Under the pieces are notes generated by a model. The model did no database searches. It was not told where the DNA came from and saw only the letters and a program-made list of their open reading frames with translations. The translations under genes and the position numbers were made by a program. A DNA stretch of 64,000 nucleotides from Phlebopus portentosus (lineage: Eukaryota; Basidiomycota; Agaricomycetes; Boletales; Boletinellaceae). Where the stretch lies: positions 1,860,001-1,924,000 of the forward strand of contig JAYXKI010000005.1 of assembly GCA_037892935.1 (NCBI GenBank), read 5' to 3'. Of the stretch, positions 11,560 to 25,383 are shown piece after piece (the first letter of the stretch is position 1; every line of letters begins with the position of its first letter).

Positions 11560-12137
11560 GATCAACGTCCGAACTCGTGAAAGCGGCGTCACTTCTTGAC
11601 TTACAGCATTTATACCGGATTCACATCACCAATCTAGACTAAGAAGCGCCAATGTCGTCAGACATCAGTTGAAAGAATCTGATCATGCAGTCTTGCTTCG
11701 TGGAGCAGAAGGCCGGACAAGATCTATAAATAGAACAATTCAGTCCGGATGCGATTAATCCTTACGTAAGTGGTCATGCGAAGCCAAACAACCAGTGCTG
11801 GAACGTTGAATCGGGTTTGAAATCAACATCTGAAGTTCCTCGTGATTAGAGAATCAGCAAATTTCTAACAACAAGCAGATGACCAGAAGAGAAGCTTGTT
11901 GAGCGCTCGCCCCAGGTCCGTCCATCCGACTGGCTTCACGATAGGATTTCACTAGACATTTTGAATATGACCGAGGACTCCAGAGCTAGTGACCTTAATT
12001 CTAGTTATATAGTTGTCCTGCATTTATAGTAGCTGGTGGATCAAATGATCGATCACCCACATTGAAATCGACAAATCAAGCTGGACATAGCAAAAAGAAT
12101 AAGAACAAATCAAAACATCACGCTACCACGCGCGGCA
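11560..12137. other. Intergenic upstream of the beta-mannosidase gene
   Basis: This 578-base stretch carries the beta-mannosidase promoter and the 3' flank of the securin-like gene. An in-frame ATG lies 33 bases upstream of the chosen beta-mannosidase start, but starting there would bury the signal peptide. No coding potential or repeat is seen. Confidence 0.5.
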
Positions 12138-13530
12138 TCAAATGCAAAAACGGAAGTCATCTTCTTGTTCGAGCCCATCACTGATCTGGAACGCGAGTAT
12201 GTTGTTCTTGTCAGACTTATCCGCCATGCCCTTGGTATTTGGAGCAACGCGTATTTGATATTTCGAGTTGCCTCTTGATACCGAGGGTCGTGAGTTCGAT
12301 GCCGAGGTTCCCGGTCGCGAAACAAACACAGCTGGTTTCGGGTCAGGTGCTCTAATGGCAAGCGATGTTGCGGGCCGGGACGAATAGGTCGATGTGTTCA
12401 CTTTCCGCGCTACAGCCGTGCCTTTCAATGGTGGAGGACGTGAAACGGGTTGTTTTCCCGTCGTCGCAAACGAAGTCGCCGTCCGAGTATTTGCCTGCCG
12501 CCCTGAAATGCGCGGTCCAAAAATCTCATCCTCATCTGAGTCAGTGGCTAAGTCCCTGCAAGAATGTTCATGGATGTCATTTAGACGTACCAGATGCTGG
12601 AAGGTCAAGGTGCATTTGCTCTGTTGGCCAGTCGCAGCCTTTCAGAAGATCCTCAGAGTCGACTTGATAAACGTAAGGTGAATCGTCAACAGGATAGGAA
12701 CGTGCAAGTTCGAGCAGGGTTTGCCCGACCTCTCTGTAGTCCGGGACCTCAAACGGAGGCTCGTAAGGAGGCTCTGGAGTCCTATCAGTTCATAGTACTC
12801 AGACGATATTGGCTCAACTTACCGATCGGCTTAGGTGGCATGTACTCGGGTTCACTATCGTCGTCTAATTCGTCGGCAGAAGCCTCATTCACTTTTCCAA
12901 GTGTAGACGTTCCTTCGTGGATAGATACGTCGCTCACATTCCAGTGATCGCCTTTCGTAACCGGGGTTTCAAAACATTTGCTAGGTCGCGGATTACGAAG
13001 CTTCGTCCGAGACGAGCTTGGGGGCTGCGTAGGAGAGGGAACATCATTTTCACCTTGAATATGGGGTAGGACTAGTTTTGACGCCTTTTGATTGCGCGGT
13101 CCGGGCGTGAAAAGCGAAAGACTCTGGCGGTTGGGTTTGGGTGTCTTGTCACCTAGTGGGCGCGCGCCGGAGAGGGTGGCTAGCTTCGACGAATTCTGAG
13201 CATCTTGTAAGATTATCTCTACATTCATCAGTCTTTGTACTTGTTTGAGTAGAGCCTTAACATACTGCTAGGCCCTTGGTGAAACGGCGTCTGGAGGCCC
13301 ACTCGCTTTTCCCTTGGGTTTGCGGTCATAGATCCATTCTGAAGGACGTTTTCTTGAAGACCGGTACGTCCCTTTAGAGCCCGTCCAGGAGTTTTCGTTA
13401 CTGCTTCTCGAGAATAGTCGGCATTATCTTGAAGACGTGAAATGGGCCGTGTACTGAGCATGCCGTCCTTACTGAGGCTTGTAGTCCGCCAATAGGAACG
13501 ATTCAAGTCAAAACGCGACCTCGACAACAT
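12138..13530 (-). CDS. Disordered protein with securin-like features (candidate Cut2/Pds1-type separase inhibitor)
   Basis: Four exons (13530-13266, 13218-12823, 12773-12591, 12547-12138) give about 417 aa. The last acceptor could instead be at 12536, which shortens the protein by four codons and keeps the frame. The protein is rich in Ser, Pro, Arg and Asp and has no folded domain. Its N-terminal third has TPGRALKGRTGLQEN, with an RxxL destruction-box-like element, and P-L-G-D-K-T-P. Near residue 215 an acidic run leads into SEPEYMPPKPIEPPYEPP. It resembles the acidic E-Y-x-P-P element that fungal securins use to plug separase. Securins hold separase inactive until APC destroys them at anaphase. 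The function is inferred only from motif type and order, since securins hardly align. It could equally be another APC substrate or an unrelated disordered protein. The start ATG is the first in frame. Confidence 0.5.
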
Positions 13531-13708
13531 TGATGTCACGTGAACGCGTGACCACTTCCCCTGTCCTGTCAAAGTGTCATCATTCACGAGTTTCGTCAGT
13601 TTCAACTCTCAACATGCTCTTACGCTAGGGGTTGCCTCGGAACAGATTGTCATTGGGCGTCACACTGCGTTCTATACCTCTTAAAAGCGATAGCCGGTGT
13701 GGTAAAAA

Positions 13709-16700
13709 ATGCTGAAGGTCGTTCTGCTTGTAGTCTGTATAGCAGTTTCTGTTGGTTCGGTCATTTACTTCTTCTTCTGGAACCGCATCCTTGGGTACTT
13801 TCTCGGAGCTCTGTTGAGGCTGGCGTTATGGACCCAGGAACGTACAGCCGTCTGGGTGGAATTTGGTGATTATTCTTGCAGACCGTTTTCGAACAAGAAG
13901 CCAATGATTAATAATTATTCTGCTCCAGGTTCTTTTCATCTGTCACTGATAGCTGGAGCAATAATTCTACGTGACGTGCGTTATCATTCGAGCAATCAGT
14001 CGTTCCGGATTGTAAAGCTGCAACTGAACTGGCGATGGTGGATACGGAATGTTGCGGAAGAAGAGGATCTGGCGGACGGGCATTTGGACGGCGCTTCTCG
14101 GACTCTTGGTGCGAGCAAGTTGAAACTGAAAGCTGAGAAGGAACCTCATGCAGCTTTATTCAGGCAAGAAAGCTGGCCCACATTGCAGAATACATATCAC
14201 AATGGAAGGATTCGAGTGGTTCATGTACAACAGGATGGCTTCATTCGAGAACATCCTCTCACAGCTATCCGGATCCAAACCTGGACTATCAGGAGTTAAG
14301 ACGAGGAGCAGGGAATCAAATGCGTACTCCCTAAACCGCTCAGCCCTTATCCGGGATGATGAACGTACGCGCAGTCGCAGTAAGTAATAATGACTTGTGG
14401 AGATAAATTAATCTAACTTAGAGCAAGATTCGCTTTACGCTACGGGAAGACGGGTCCTCTTTTCGATCCAAGCTCCTTCATTCATCGATACATTTTCATC
14501 TTGGTTGCGTCGTCAACTTCCGGATCTGGATCCAAAACATTTACTGCCTATTAGCTTTGAGGCGGTCAAGGGCGCGATTACTATGGGAAACCACACTACA
14601 GAGAGCCTTCTGATGGCACAATTCACGCGTGCTTCCGGGACCTATGGCGTTGTTCAGTCTAGGTCGAGGTTGGATGATCATAAGCAGCTACTTCAAATAA
14701 AATTCGAAAACGCTACAATAAACTGCGTGGAGAATCCTGATTATTGGAAGAGTACGTATAATATTGCGAGAGATGTTAACGAATGTTTCTTGCGATCAGA
14801 GTACGTAATCGCTAAGCCTGGTTTCATGCATATTCCAATATTGCCTGACAGTCATCCAATTAGCATTAAAGCGGTCCCAATTACGTACACCAGTTTTAAG
14901 AAGCTGTGGATACGTTGTAGGACGGCCTTTCCATTCTATAAGACAAGAGGAAATCGATACGCGAAGGAGCAGAAGCGGAAAGCAAAAGGAAAGAAGAATG
15001 ACGAGGAAGCTTCCCATGTTGGTGCCGATTTCTCCCAGCTGGAATATGCGATAGACCGAAAAGTCCTCGAAACACCTGAGCTTGAGCTTGTATATTACGC
15101 GGATGTAGCTGGACTTGTTCCCCAAAAGCCTCTCGCCGGTTTCGACCGGAACACACGTGGCACTACGAAACAAGCGAAGGAACTGGAGTTCCTGGACATA
15201 GGCAATGGTGACTTTCCGCCCGAGTGGGGTGTGGAAGTCATCGTTCACGGAGGTAGCATCCATTACGGACCATGGGCAGATCGCCAAAGAGTCCAGATTC
15301 AGCGTATCTTTTTCCCGCAGATGTTTCGAACCGACGAACCGACGACTATGCTCTCGCCTGGAGACGAGCGTACCTGCACTTGCTTGAAGCTTTTCTTTGA
15401 ATTCAGAGGCGTAACGACGATTCTGATTCCCTTCAGAGAAGCATCCAAGGTAGGTTTGCGCCCGGATAAATAGGTTGTGTTACTTATATTTTATGGTAGA
15501 ATTGGCAATGGGATGGCGTAGTCGACATCACTCATTTGCGAAAGCAACGCGAGGCTGCATCAATACAAGTCAGACTTGGCGAAAAGTCGACCATAAAATA
15601 TATTGTCCCCATGATTGCAACGACCCGAGGCTATACTGCCGGGTTGAATATCGAAATGGATAGTATGTCGGTTATTTCTAGTCTGAACGATATTCGACTA
15701 TTACAGGCGGAGTCATGCTCGGTACGTAATTCGATCGATGGCGTTCTATTACATCTCATCAAGCTTGGCCCAGGTTTCATCGTTATTACCATCGCCACTT
15801 GAATGGGACGCCGAACGTAGCTGGGACTTTAACATTTCGCTTGACCATCCAACTCTGTACATCATTCGTGACCACATCAACATGCTCACCGACCTTGGCA
15901 AAGACTGGGCATCTGGTCCTCCCAGTGACTTCAACACCTACGTGCCTATAACTTATAGCCTTAAGTTAATTCTTAATGATTTCGAACTTAATCTGTATGC
16001 AAACGATCACAACATTATTGATCGTCCGTTGGATGAAAGGGACAATGGTACGTGCAACATGTTGTATATCCTATCGCAAGACTAAAGTTCTTTCAGTTCT
16101 TTTCACTCTCAGAGGAGACGTGCTCAAAGTTACGGCCTCGATACCTTCAAACACGTTCCGACCTTTATTCACAGAGGTCCCTTTCTACATCATCTGTCCC
16201 GATGTTGCTCTACTCGTAACCCTTCCGCGTTGGAACACTCACGGGCTCATTCCTCACGCCGTTAAATGCTTGACAAACATCGGTCAATTAGGGTTGTTTC
16301 GATTGGATGGATCGTACAAATATCACGCTGAAGTCCGAAAGGATTGCGTCGACCGACTTAAACTGAACATGGAAGTACGTTCATGTGCCGTTGCCTGGTT
16401 TGAGCTGTAAGGACTCATTGGTTGTTGAATAGCTTCTCACGCCATCTCTGAAACTCGTCGGATGGTTGATTCGCCACTTTATGGTCTTGAGGGAAAATTA
16501 TTTCGGCAGCTTCACCCAATATTCTACGACCAGAGAGTATCTGAGTAAACGTGAAAACGGTATCCCAGTTGGTGATCCGCTTGATCTGAAGTATCGGCCT
16601 GGGAAAGTGAGTGTGCAACACCTCTTCTTCATACTGTTCTCATGTGTTCAGCAGAACAACGTCTTCCACCTTGACTTGTCTGTCGTGGCGAAAGATGTCA

Positions 16701-19700
16701 CTGTTGCCTTTCCTGCTGGTATAGTCGGTTTCGGGAAATCACCGCAAGAATCAGAAGGAATCGATATCGGCTCATGCGCAGTGCTCACCATTCCGGATGT
16801 ACAGGTTCTACTCCGTTTGCATGACTTCTCCATGGGTATTTTGCCTTTATCTGCCTGTCCTAATGTCCTCTGATGACAGCTACGATAGAAATGTCCTTAA
16901 ACGTGGATCCTGTCGCTTTCTCTATCATGGACTCCTGTCTTGACAGGCTGTTGCTGTCTCACGCGCCGATACGGACAAAACGGCAGTTATCAATTTCAGG
17001 TATTTTTTGTTGTTGTGAATGCGATTTTTATTTGATCAAACGCGTTCCCTAGGAATGCATATCACCGCAAATCGTCTGTTTGGACCCCAGCCGCATACGA
17101 CCACATACGTCTGTATATGGAAAATTTCTCTTGGTGATGTGAAGGGCTCCTTGAAAACTACAGAAATTCAGACTTTGATAGCAGCTGGGAAATCTTTTGT
17201 GAATGGATTTATTGATCCTTTCAATGCTCCTTCATCGGACTACATGATTCCAGCGGAGCGCGATGGTACGATTTCCCCATGTATGAGTCCGAAAAGTAGC
17301 TGAAACGAGAAACTGTCCTCAGCTACCTTTTGGAATATCAATCTCGACAGTCTTGACGTTTCATGGCAAGCTGTGCCAGCTATAATTCGCATCTGTCTAA
17401 TGGACGGTCTCCGATTTGCTTATAACAACATTGCTGCAGCTTCTTATAGGAAGTTGATCAGCGTAGTTGCTCCCGTGATTGAGATCCAGTTTCTCGTATC
17501 TCCCACCTCTGCGAAGTATTGGATGGAAGCGGGAAGGATTCGGACAGGTTTTTCAACGGAATTATACCTGGCGCCGAGAGGTTGGCGTGATGATGCTGAA
17601 CTACAGAAATCGTTTCTGCGGGAGCAAGATGCAGAGACGCATCGCTTCGCATCGTTATTCAAGGACCAAGTCGGTAAGGCAACGGAACTTAAGAAGGAAG
17701 ATTAGTGTTCACTGATGACTTCACAGGGTCAGGAAAATGGCCAAATGACATTTACTTGCAAAGTATTCGCGTTCCGCGCGTGTCTCCGCCGGGAAAGCAA
17801 GCAAGGTCTCAATCCGCCGCTGTATCATTTGGCAGCCAGTTACCATTACTGGAACTCTTCAGTGAATCTGAATCTGACGACGAACGTCTTTTGTCGGAAG
17901 CTGATCGAGATAAGAGGCTTGCGTGAGTTCTCAATTTTTTTATGTGGTTAATTACTTCATACCGGACAGTAACTCGCGTCCTCATTGCACGGCATCGCTT
18001 TCCGAGAGGGTAAAAGGAATGGAAGATGACTATAGCTCATCTCCCCTTGATGAATCCGATGAAACCGATAGTGTTGATTCGGACGATTCTTGGAGTGACT
18101 ATTTTGAGCTTGGTGTAGATGACGGAACCGACTTCCATGTACCCTATTTGCCGTTCTGCAGGAAGATTCAGTTACGCCATGCATTCTCAGGTTTGGATTG
18201 CCGCACTGGCTTTGTGGCCGGAAAGGTACGTAATGCGGTATCGGAGGAAAATCACTTTTCTAATGTGATGCGCATAGAACTCGGCCCTCCAATCGGAAAT
18301 TTTCTCTGATAAGGCTTCGTCTTCATCGATCGATGCGCCTGGTGTACTTCCAGTTTTCCACCCAGGTCTATCAGGCGCTGAAAGAACAGATGCCCAAAGC
18401 AGGAAGTACATACGTATAAAGCTAGAGGGTACGGGGATATTTGTCGCTGCGTCATGCCTCGTGACGGTACAGGAGATACTGGAACAACGCGAATACAATG
18501 CATGTGTTTCCCTTTACTCAGAATAGCTTTAGTACTCATTGGCGTCTACAGGAGCTTAGTCCGGAATTGCGACTGGACGAGCTGATGCTTGAACGGATAG
18601 CCGCGGTAACAGAAACACCTATCTCCGTGTATGACGTTCGGCTTCATTGTGTGAAGCTCTGTGCCATACATGAGGCTGCAGACTTGATGAAGGTTCGACC
18701 GGGTGGGGTACCGTTGAGCGAAGACTATCACGGCTTTATCGCGAGCCGGATTGGCTTATGGGAAGCTCAAATTCTCCTTGGCTTTTCCCCATCCAATAAA
18801 CCTGGCGCCTCAATTGACTACGGCAAAGCTAATTTCCGTCGTGTCGCTGGCTCGCTTGGAACACTAAGCACTTCGGGCATGCATACTAAATGCGAAACTC
18901 GTTGTCCTTCTCTGGCCCTTGAACTTGACGTTAATCATCTCTCCCTGGCACTCACAAAGGCCCGAGCCCAAGTGTCGTATGACACGTCCGAGCTCAAGCT
19001 CTTCCAAACTGCGCCGCAGGTAGCGATTATTGCCGTCAAGACTTTGGAAACTCCGGTAAAGAAACTTCTGGCTGCGCAAAGGGTTTCCTCTTCGTTAGCA
19101 AGATTTAGACGGAAGCAGCTGGTATCTTCGATTCTCACTCGTACTACATCCGCCATGTCAAAGGACCCTTTGTCCTCCGTTCAACCCGCTTTCTTCGTGC
19201 AAAGTGGACGCCCACACCAGCTTCGCGGAGACAACAGCTGGAAACTCCTGTTTCACCTCCGGCATTCCTTGTCAAGTTTATCAAAGGAGGAATACGCAGC
19301 ATTACACCATGACTTGCGGTCGTCACCGGCGGCGGAAGAGATAGATAGAACGCTACAAAGCCGACGCATTCCTTGGGCTATGGAAGAAGCAATACCCCTT
19401 GTTAGGGTCGAATTGATCGAGGCGTTGTTGTTTGAGGAGATCAGAGACGGGACAGCTACCGCCAAGACAAACGATAACAGACCATTGAGGCTGGGAAATT
19501 TCGAAGCCAACTCCATACGCTTATGTATTACTTGCGATGATCTACCTCAAAGCTCCTTGGTCATACGCGAGATACGTTTTCGGGGGGATTTGCTGAGAAG
19601 GCGACTATTATTCGAGGCTGCCAGCATTTCCCCATATTCCTCCACGATAAGAAGCTTCCGACCAACGTCAGACTATGTGGACTATGGTACTATTACTGCC

Positions 19701-22700
19701 ATACTTAATCTTGACATTGACTCTATACAAGTCACGATATTTCCGAACGTCATAGGGTTCCTGCAAAACGCTGTGCACGTCTCAAGAATCCTATCACCTC
19801 AGCCCGATTCCAGCGGCGTGGGTGATCCTGTACCCGCGTCCGCGTCGAGGTCTCCTTTGAGCGGCATACTCGATAACAAAGTCAACGTTTGCGATGTCCG
19901 CCTGTCTCTCAACCACATGCTTGTTGAAGCTGCGGCAGAAAATCTCGTGTTCGAAGTTACATCGAGGCATTGCTCTTCATGTTTTTTAGGTCACCTCACG
20001 CAACCTTTAGACATCTCTTCGCTTGACGTAGCTACCAGCTACACGGCAGGCTTCCGCGATCTTACGGTAAAAGCCAGGACAAGGAGCTTCTCGGATAAAT
20101 ATATGGACACCCTTGCCAGCATCACGGTGGTTGGCGGCGCCTGTTGTCTCTTATACCAGAACCATACTCCTCACGGATCGAATTTACGAGGGACTCTGCA
20201 CGCGACTTCATTGGAATTAACTGTCCCGAAAAGCGCGATCAGACTATATAAGTTTGTTGAACAATGGAGGCAGGATTACCTGGTGGGGCTCGAAGCTATG
20301 CTTAGATCTTTGTTTAGTGAAATCAAGCAATCGCCAGAGCGACAATCGCGTCACGTAGCCGAAAAGAAGCGACTCGGAATTCACCTCAGTTTTTCTCTAT
20401 CCGCGGCATCAGTGATTCTGCAAGTAATGCATGGGACGTGGCTGGCTTGGACTGTATATGGAGTCATCGGGTATCTTATGGATAGGTCTGGAAGGAAAAG
20501 CGTGGCTCGAAGTTGCGGTCTGCAGCTTGCCTCACAAGTCATTAGACTGACATCTACTTCCGCGGATGCTTCTACTCAGAGAGTCCCGAAGATCGTTCTG
20601 GATCTACCCTCAATTAGCGCTTCTGGATCATTCAGCTCGGAGCGCAGTGGATTCCTGATTTCCGTTGGGTTCCTGGAGACGAAGATCAAACCATCTCATT
20701 GGGACGTTATACTATCTGTCCAGCAGAAATTCGGGCAGGATTTCAATGACCTGCTCCATATTTTGGAAGATGCCAGAAAGAAACTGCCCGGTTCCGCCAG
20801 TTCCAAGTCATCCTCTAGGGAGATCGATCTGCCCTTCTACATCACCGCGAAATTCGAAGGCTTTAAAATTGGGTTACAGGGGCTTTCATCTACACAATTT
20901 CTGGAGTGCGTGGACATTGATGCGATGATCACAAATAAGGGCTCGCCACATTGGCACGTCAATTTCTCCGATTTGGCACTGTATCTCTCTCCAAGAGCCC
21001 TATCGAGACAGAAACTCGCTGAAGTTGACCGAAGCCAGTTGCCAGTGCTAGTTTCAGTGGACTTTCAGGTCAACAATCATACCACTTTGAAAGATCGACA
21101 TCGTCATGTCAGAATAAACGTAACAAAGCTTCATGCCATCCTACAGGCTCATCTTATGGGTATGATCGGTGATTTCGCGGATCATTTGCAGGCAGGTGGC
21201 TTTTGAAATAGGTATCTTATTGCTCCATTAAAATTGTATGTTATTCTAGAGCGAAATCATGCTCAGAAAAGAACGACGAGCCGAGGGATTGAGAGAATTC
21301 AAGGAGAAAGCGATGAAGGTCATGAAAACGTTCAATTTGAATCCACGAAAATCTTCCGTGGATAAGCGGGAACGCTTCTTTGACAATTCTTCGTTCTTAA
21401 TTTCGATGGCAAACTTCGGCGCAGTCTTTCCCTTGGACCTCGAACGAAGGCGGGGGTCAAGTTCAGGGTCGGATAACATACTCACTACGAAGGCGCTTCT
21501 TCTGAGTATCAAGTCTTTCAAATTTGAGACCCAGAAAGGAGAATCGGGTGATGCTTTCATGGAGGACTTTTGTCTCCAGTTCGTGTCAAGGTCCGTGGAG
21601 TCCAGGGTGTCTGAGACTTCGATCTTGAACCATTTCCCTCTAGATTTGATCCATCGAACCCCGACGACTTTTGCGCAAGGAGGCATCATACTTTAAATCA
21701 GATGCTGTACCCAAGGATGACAGCAAGAGTGCGAACAGACACGTCATCATCCGCAAGGCATGTGTTCGCTTCGGCGAGCATCAGTGGCTTTATCTTGGAC
21801 CTCGATCCTTCCATTACCTCGTATGTTTTCTCTGTCGCCGATGCTTATCGTCACGGTAAACAGCGGATGGAGCAATTGGCTATAGGGTTGCCACATTCTG
21901 CAGTCGAAGACAGCCCAGTTGTCGCCACTCAGAAGGCCAGCGTCGAGGAATCCAGGAGAAATACCATCACGTCGAAGATTGAAACATCATTGCAGTTCAT
22001 GAGTGGGACAGTCCGAATGCATTGCACCTCAAAGGACTCGTCAACATTCTCATCCATATCGCCTGATTGGCCTGGCAACACCTATCAAATACTGGACTCC
22101 GACGCAGAGATATTCAGGCTCCCCGAATTATCTGTATCCGTGGAGTACAGTGCAGACGTCCGCGCGCTTTCCATGGCGACTGCTCGAAATATACGAACTC
22201 CTGTCGTTTTTATCAGGAGCACCGTCCATTCGAGTCGTAATGCTCTCCGACCTCTTGTTCTGTCGTTCGTATCGGGTGTCATTCGAAACGTTGAGGATCG
22301 AATGAAGCAAGCTTCGCGCGTTCTACCTCGGCCTCCTTTCAGCATACGTCATTCTATATCAACATTTACCATAGGGGAATCAGATGCAGGGGGTCCCAGA
22401 TTGGAGGAGCCAATGGTCTCTGGTCTCCAAGTCTTTGTTAGCCTACGCATCGACAAATCCCGCCTAGAACTCACTTGCAGACCAGATGTTAACGTGATTG
22501 CAGGGATCACTTGGGAGAGTGGGGGATTTATCCTCAATATCGGGCCTGGAGCGAAAGGCGTGTCAATATCTGCCAGTATCGAGGGGCTCTCAGTGAGCTT
22601 AAAGCACGGCTTTCTATCAGATGATTCTGCTCACTTCGATGCACGGAACCTCATATTCTCGATCAATTTCTCCAAATCTACCTTGGCAACGGGACACTTT

Positions 22701-24721
22701 GTCAACTCTATCTCTGTGGTCGTCGACACAGAGCTCTCTGGAGGACTACGCTTCTCTCGTTTTCAAGACTTGCTATGTTTTAAAGCCGTATGGCTCGACC
22801 ATATTCCCGTCATCAAAGGGGATTCTTCGGAAAGTGCCATTTCGCCTAGTAGGCTCAGCGCGGTATCCTCCTTTGAACAATCTCCAAAGCAAGGGTTTGA
22901 TACAGCCATTGTAATTCATGTACGACGCATTGCGCTGGAGGTAGACTTAGGTCAATCTATATGCAGCGTCACGCTTGATCTACGGAAAGCACTCAATCGC
23001 ATCCGGCTGACATCGACTCGTTCCGAATTATTTGTATCTTTTGCGAGAGTCGACATGCAAGCAAGAGGAAATCTTTCCGGCCGCCTGAGTATGCCAGACT
23101 TCGTGTTCCGAACAGTCCGAATGCGACAAGTTTCTGGAGTTGACAAGCAGCCACTTATCCGTATTCTTGAACTCAACTTGACAAGCGGCACACTGGACAT
23201 ACAACTGCAATCAGACTGGCTATGGTTGCTGCAGTACCGGTGGGCATTGTTTGGCCTTCTTTCCATCGTTCATTGAACTCATAGAAATCTTGCAGAGCTG
23301 ACCCCCTAGAAGCGAGGATATATGACGATTGGACCGTTGATTCCTCTTCGGATGGGGTGGAAAATCGACAGCTGCATCTCTACTCCTCTGTCTCTGGGAC
23401 TAAGGTCATTGCCATGATGACTATCATGGCGATACCGAAACTCATGATGTATGCGGGAAAATTCAGGTCAAGCCTCGAGGCGCAACGGGATGGAGCAAGT
23501 CGAGAATCGTCTGCATTCCGCTCGACACGACTTCCAAAGCCAGAGAACGCATTGTCCGAAGTTGCAAATGCCATGTTCCGATCGGCCAGATCAAAACTGA
23601 AGGAGACTGAGTCTCTCTCATACGTGATTAATCAGCATATGGGACTGCGACTCGACGAGTTGATTTTCGTCGTACTACCTAGATCTCAAGGAGACACTGA
23701 GGTGGCCCGCGTAATCGGACGGAACGTAATGTCTCAACTAGATCGAATAGTACATCAGGTCAATTTGCCTGCGCACAGAGATCTCCAACTATCTCTCTCC
23801 CATTTATCAATTTCTCAGCTCTTGAAGCAGGGATTCGATCCTCGCTTGTCCGACAAGGAATTTGACGTCCTAACAACTGGTGGCCGTAGCTTTTCAGGCA
23901 CCGAGAACGTCATTTTTTCTTTGCCAGCAATGGACATGCGAATGGTCACCGATGAACAAATGCAAGATGGCACGAGGCTTCTGCCTTACGATTTTTCCAG
24001 CAAGTTCACACATCGGGACGGGCATAGAGGAGAGGATATACATATTTCGCTGAACATCCGACTCTATAGCTGGCTCACTGTTCTGCGTAAGACATTTACT
24101 AGGGAACTGCGGCGCGCACATGAAGCTATCGAGTCGAAGACTGCAAATCTTACTCCCGCGGCAACATCTCCACCTAGACTTGCCAGTCCAGACGCTAATT
24201 CGTCACCTTTTACATTCGAAAACGATGATGGTTATTCGCCTCCTGGAAGTTCGCCTTCAAGCCGCCAGTCGAGTCGACCCGCATCGCCTGTCCGATCCAG
24301 ATCGGTAGAATCAGTAATTGTCACCACGCCGAGTAAGGGGCAAAGCATTCCCATAGTGCTCGCAACTCCGAAGTTCGGTTTGCCTGGCACGACGAAGCCA
24401 GCTGGTCGTACCAGTCCTGAATTTAATACCGTGCAAGCACCGCCTACTTCAGGCGAACCCTCAAGCAAGCCCATTCCGCAAGATTCCCCAGCAAAGAAGT
24501 CACAGGAAATGACTTTCATTTCCCGATCGCGAAGGATTGAACGGTTGACGGTCAAGCAACTTGGAGAAGCCACGCCAGACGTCATGCATCCTTTCTTCAC
24601 CAAGAAAGCCGGTTTCAATCTCGAAGAGTCGCTACCTCAGTATGTCCATGAATATGCGACTTTGCCCATTGAAGAGATCATGAAAGGCCTCGTAAAACTA
24701 TTCAGCAAGCAACTGGATTGA
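13709..24721 (+). CDS. csf1: Csf1, bridge-like lipid-transfer protein (BLTP1/Tweek family)
   Basis: Nineteen exons encode 3,350 aa: 13709-13865, 13929-14108, 14164-14379, 14422-15449, 15500-15721, 15774-16047, 16097-16374, 16433-16606, 16652-16835, 16880-16999, 17053-17265, 17323-17673, 17727-17922, 17970-18225, 18278-18466, 18522-21195, 21272-21590, 21644-23239 and 23296-24721. The intron phases agree throughout. Residues 1-30 are a membrane anchor, followed by the conserved start of Csf1 (LRDVRYHSSNQSFRI, WRWWIR). Further family segments are CRIHITMEGFEWFMYNR, RFDPSNPDDF and SGFILDLDPSI. The C-terminus (about 200 residues) is Ser/Pro-rich, then ends in a conserved-looking segment. Csf1 is anchored in the endoplasmic reticulum and forms a long hydrophobic groove that moves phospholipids at contact sites. 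In yeast it supports GPI-anchor synthesis and growth in the cold. The acceptor at 21271 is chosen for phase and is the least certain junction. Confidence 0.92.
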
Positions 24722-24849
24722 TTCTGCTTCGGGAGCTTCGGGGTTTCTCTCGTACAAGAATAGTACAGGTTGTAAATTTGGTATCTGTCTCAAACAGTAT
24801 GTAGTATCATTTGCGAAGTAATGTCTATTTATGACCCTTAAAGTTTTTT

Positions 24850-25266
24850 GTGGTTTGGTTAATTTTATGTGGTGCTTATTTGATCGAATTAACCGCACAT
24901 CTCCAAGCCATGGTAAATGTCGCCGCGACAAATTTCACTTTTCATTGCATTGGCCTCCGCCCGTCACCCAGATGTACCCGCTGCCATAAACCCGATACCG
25001 TTACCCACCGCATTACTGAGTGCGTCCTCTACCGCGACATTAGGTACGAGGCACTCCTCCTCCACCGCCTGCCACTCGATCCGGCAGCAGTGTTCAACCA
25101 GTCCGAAGAGACACACTGCCGCTTTTTCAAAACAATCTTCGAACCACCTCAGGGGTTTTTCCTCCATGACGCAGACGGGTTACCCTTCTCACTCATGGAA
25201 CTTTTTTTCTCTGCTATTACTTTAAAAACCCCCTTTTTTATATACACATGTATCCAAACTCTGTAA
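24850..25266 (+). pseudogene. Fragment of a non-LTR retrotransposon C-terminus (zinc-knuckle region)
   Basis: This open frame of about 138 codons contains GLRPSPRCTRCHKPDTVTH followed by ITECVLYRDIRYEALL. The pattern C-x2-C, then a His and Cys around E/DTVTH and EC-x2-Y-R-x2-R, is the gag-like or RNase-H-distal zinc motif at the C-terminus of many fungal LINE-type polyproteins. Nothing recognisable as reverse transcriptase lies upstream, where the end of csf1 sits only about 130 bases away. This is therefore a 5'-truncated or decayed copy. It is not a host gene as far as I can tell. A short domesticated protein is possible but unsupported. Confidence 0.5.
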
Positions 25267-25383
25267 ACTCGCCTTTTCACGATACACAACTTTAAACTGT
25301 GACGGATATCACGTGACCGACACGGTTGATTACGAGCCTAAACATGGCAGTTGGACGTGACCAAGGCAAGCAACCAGAGAATA

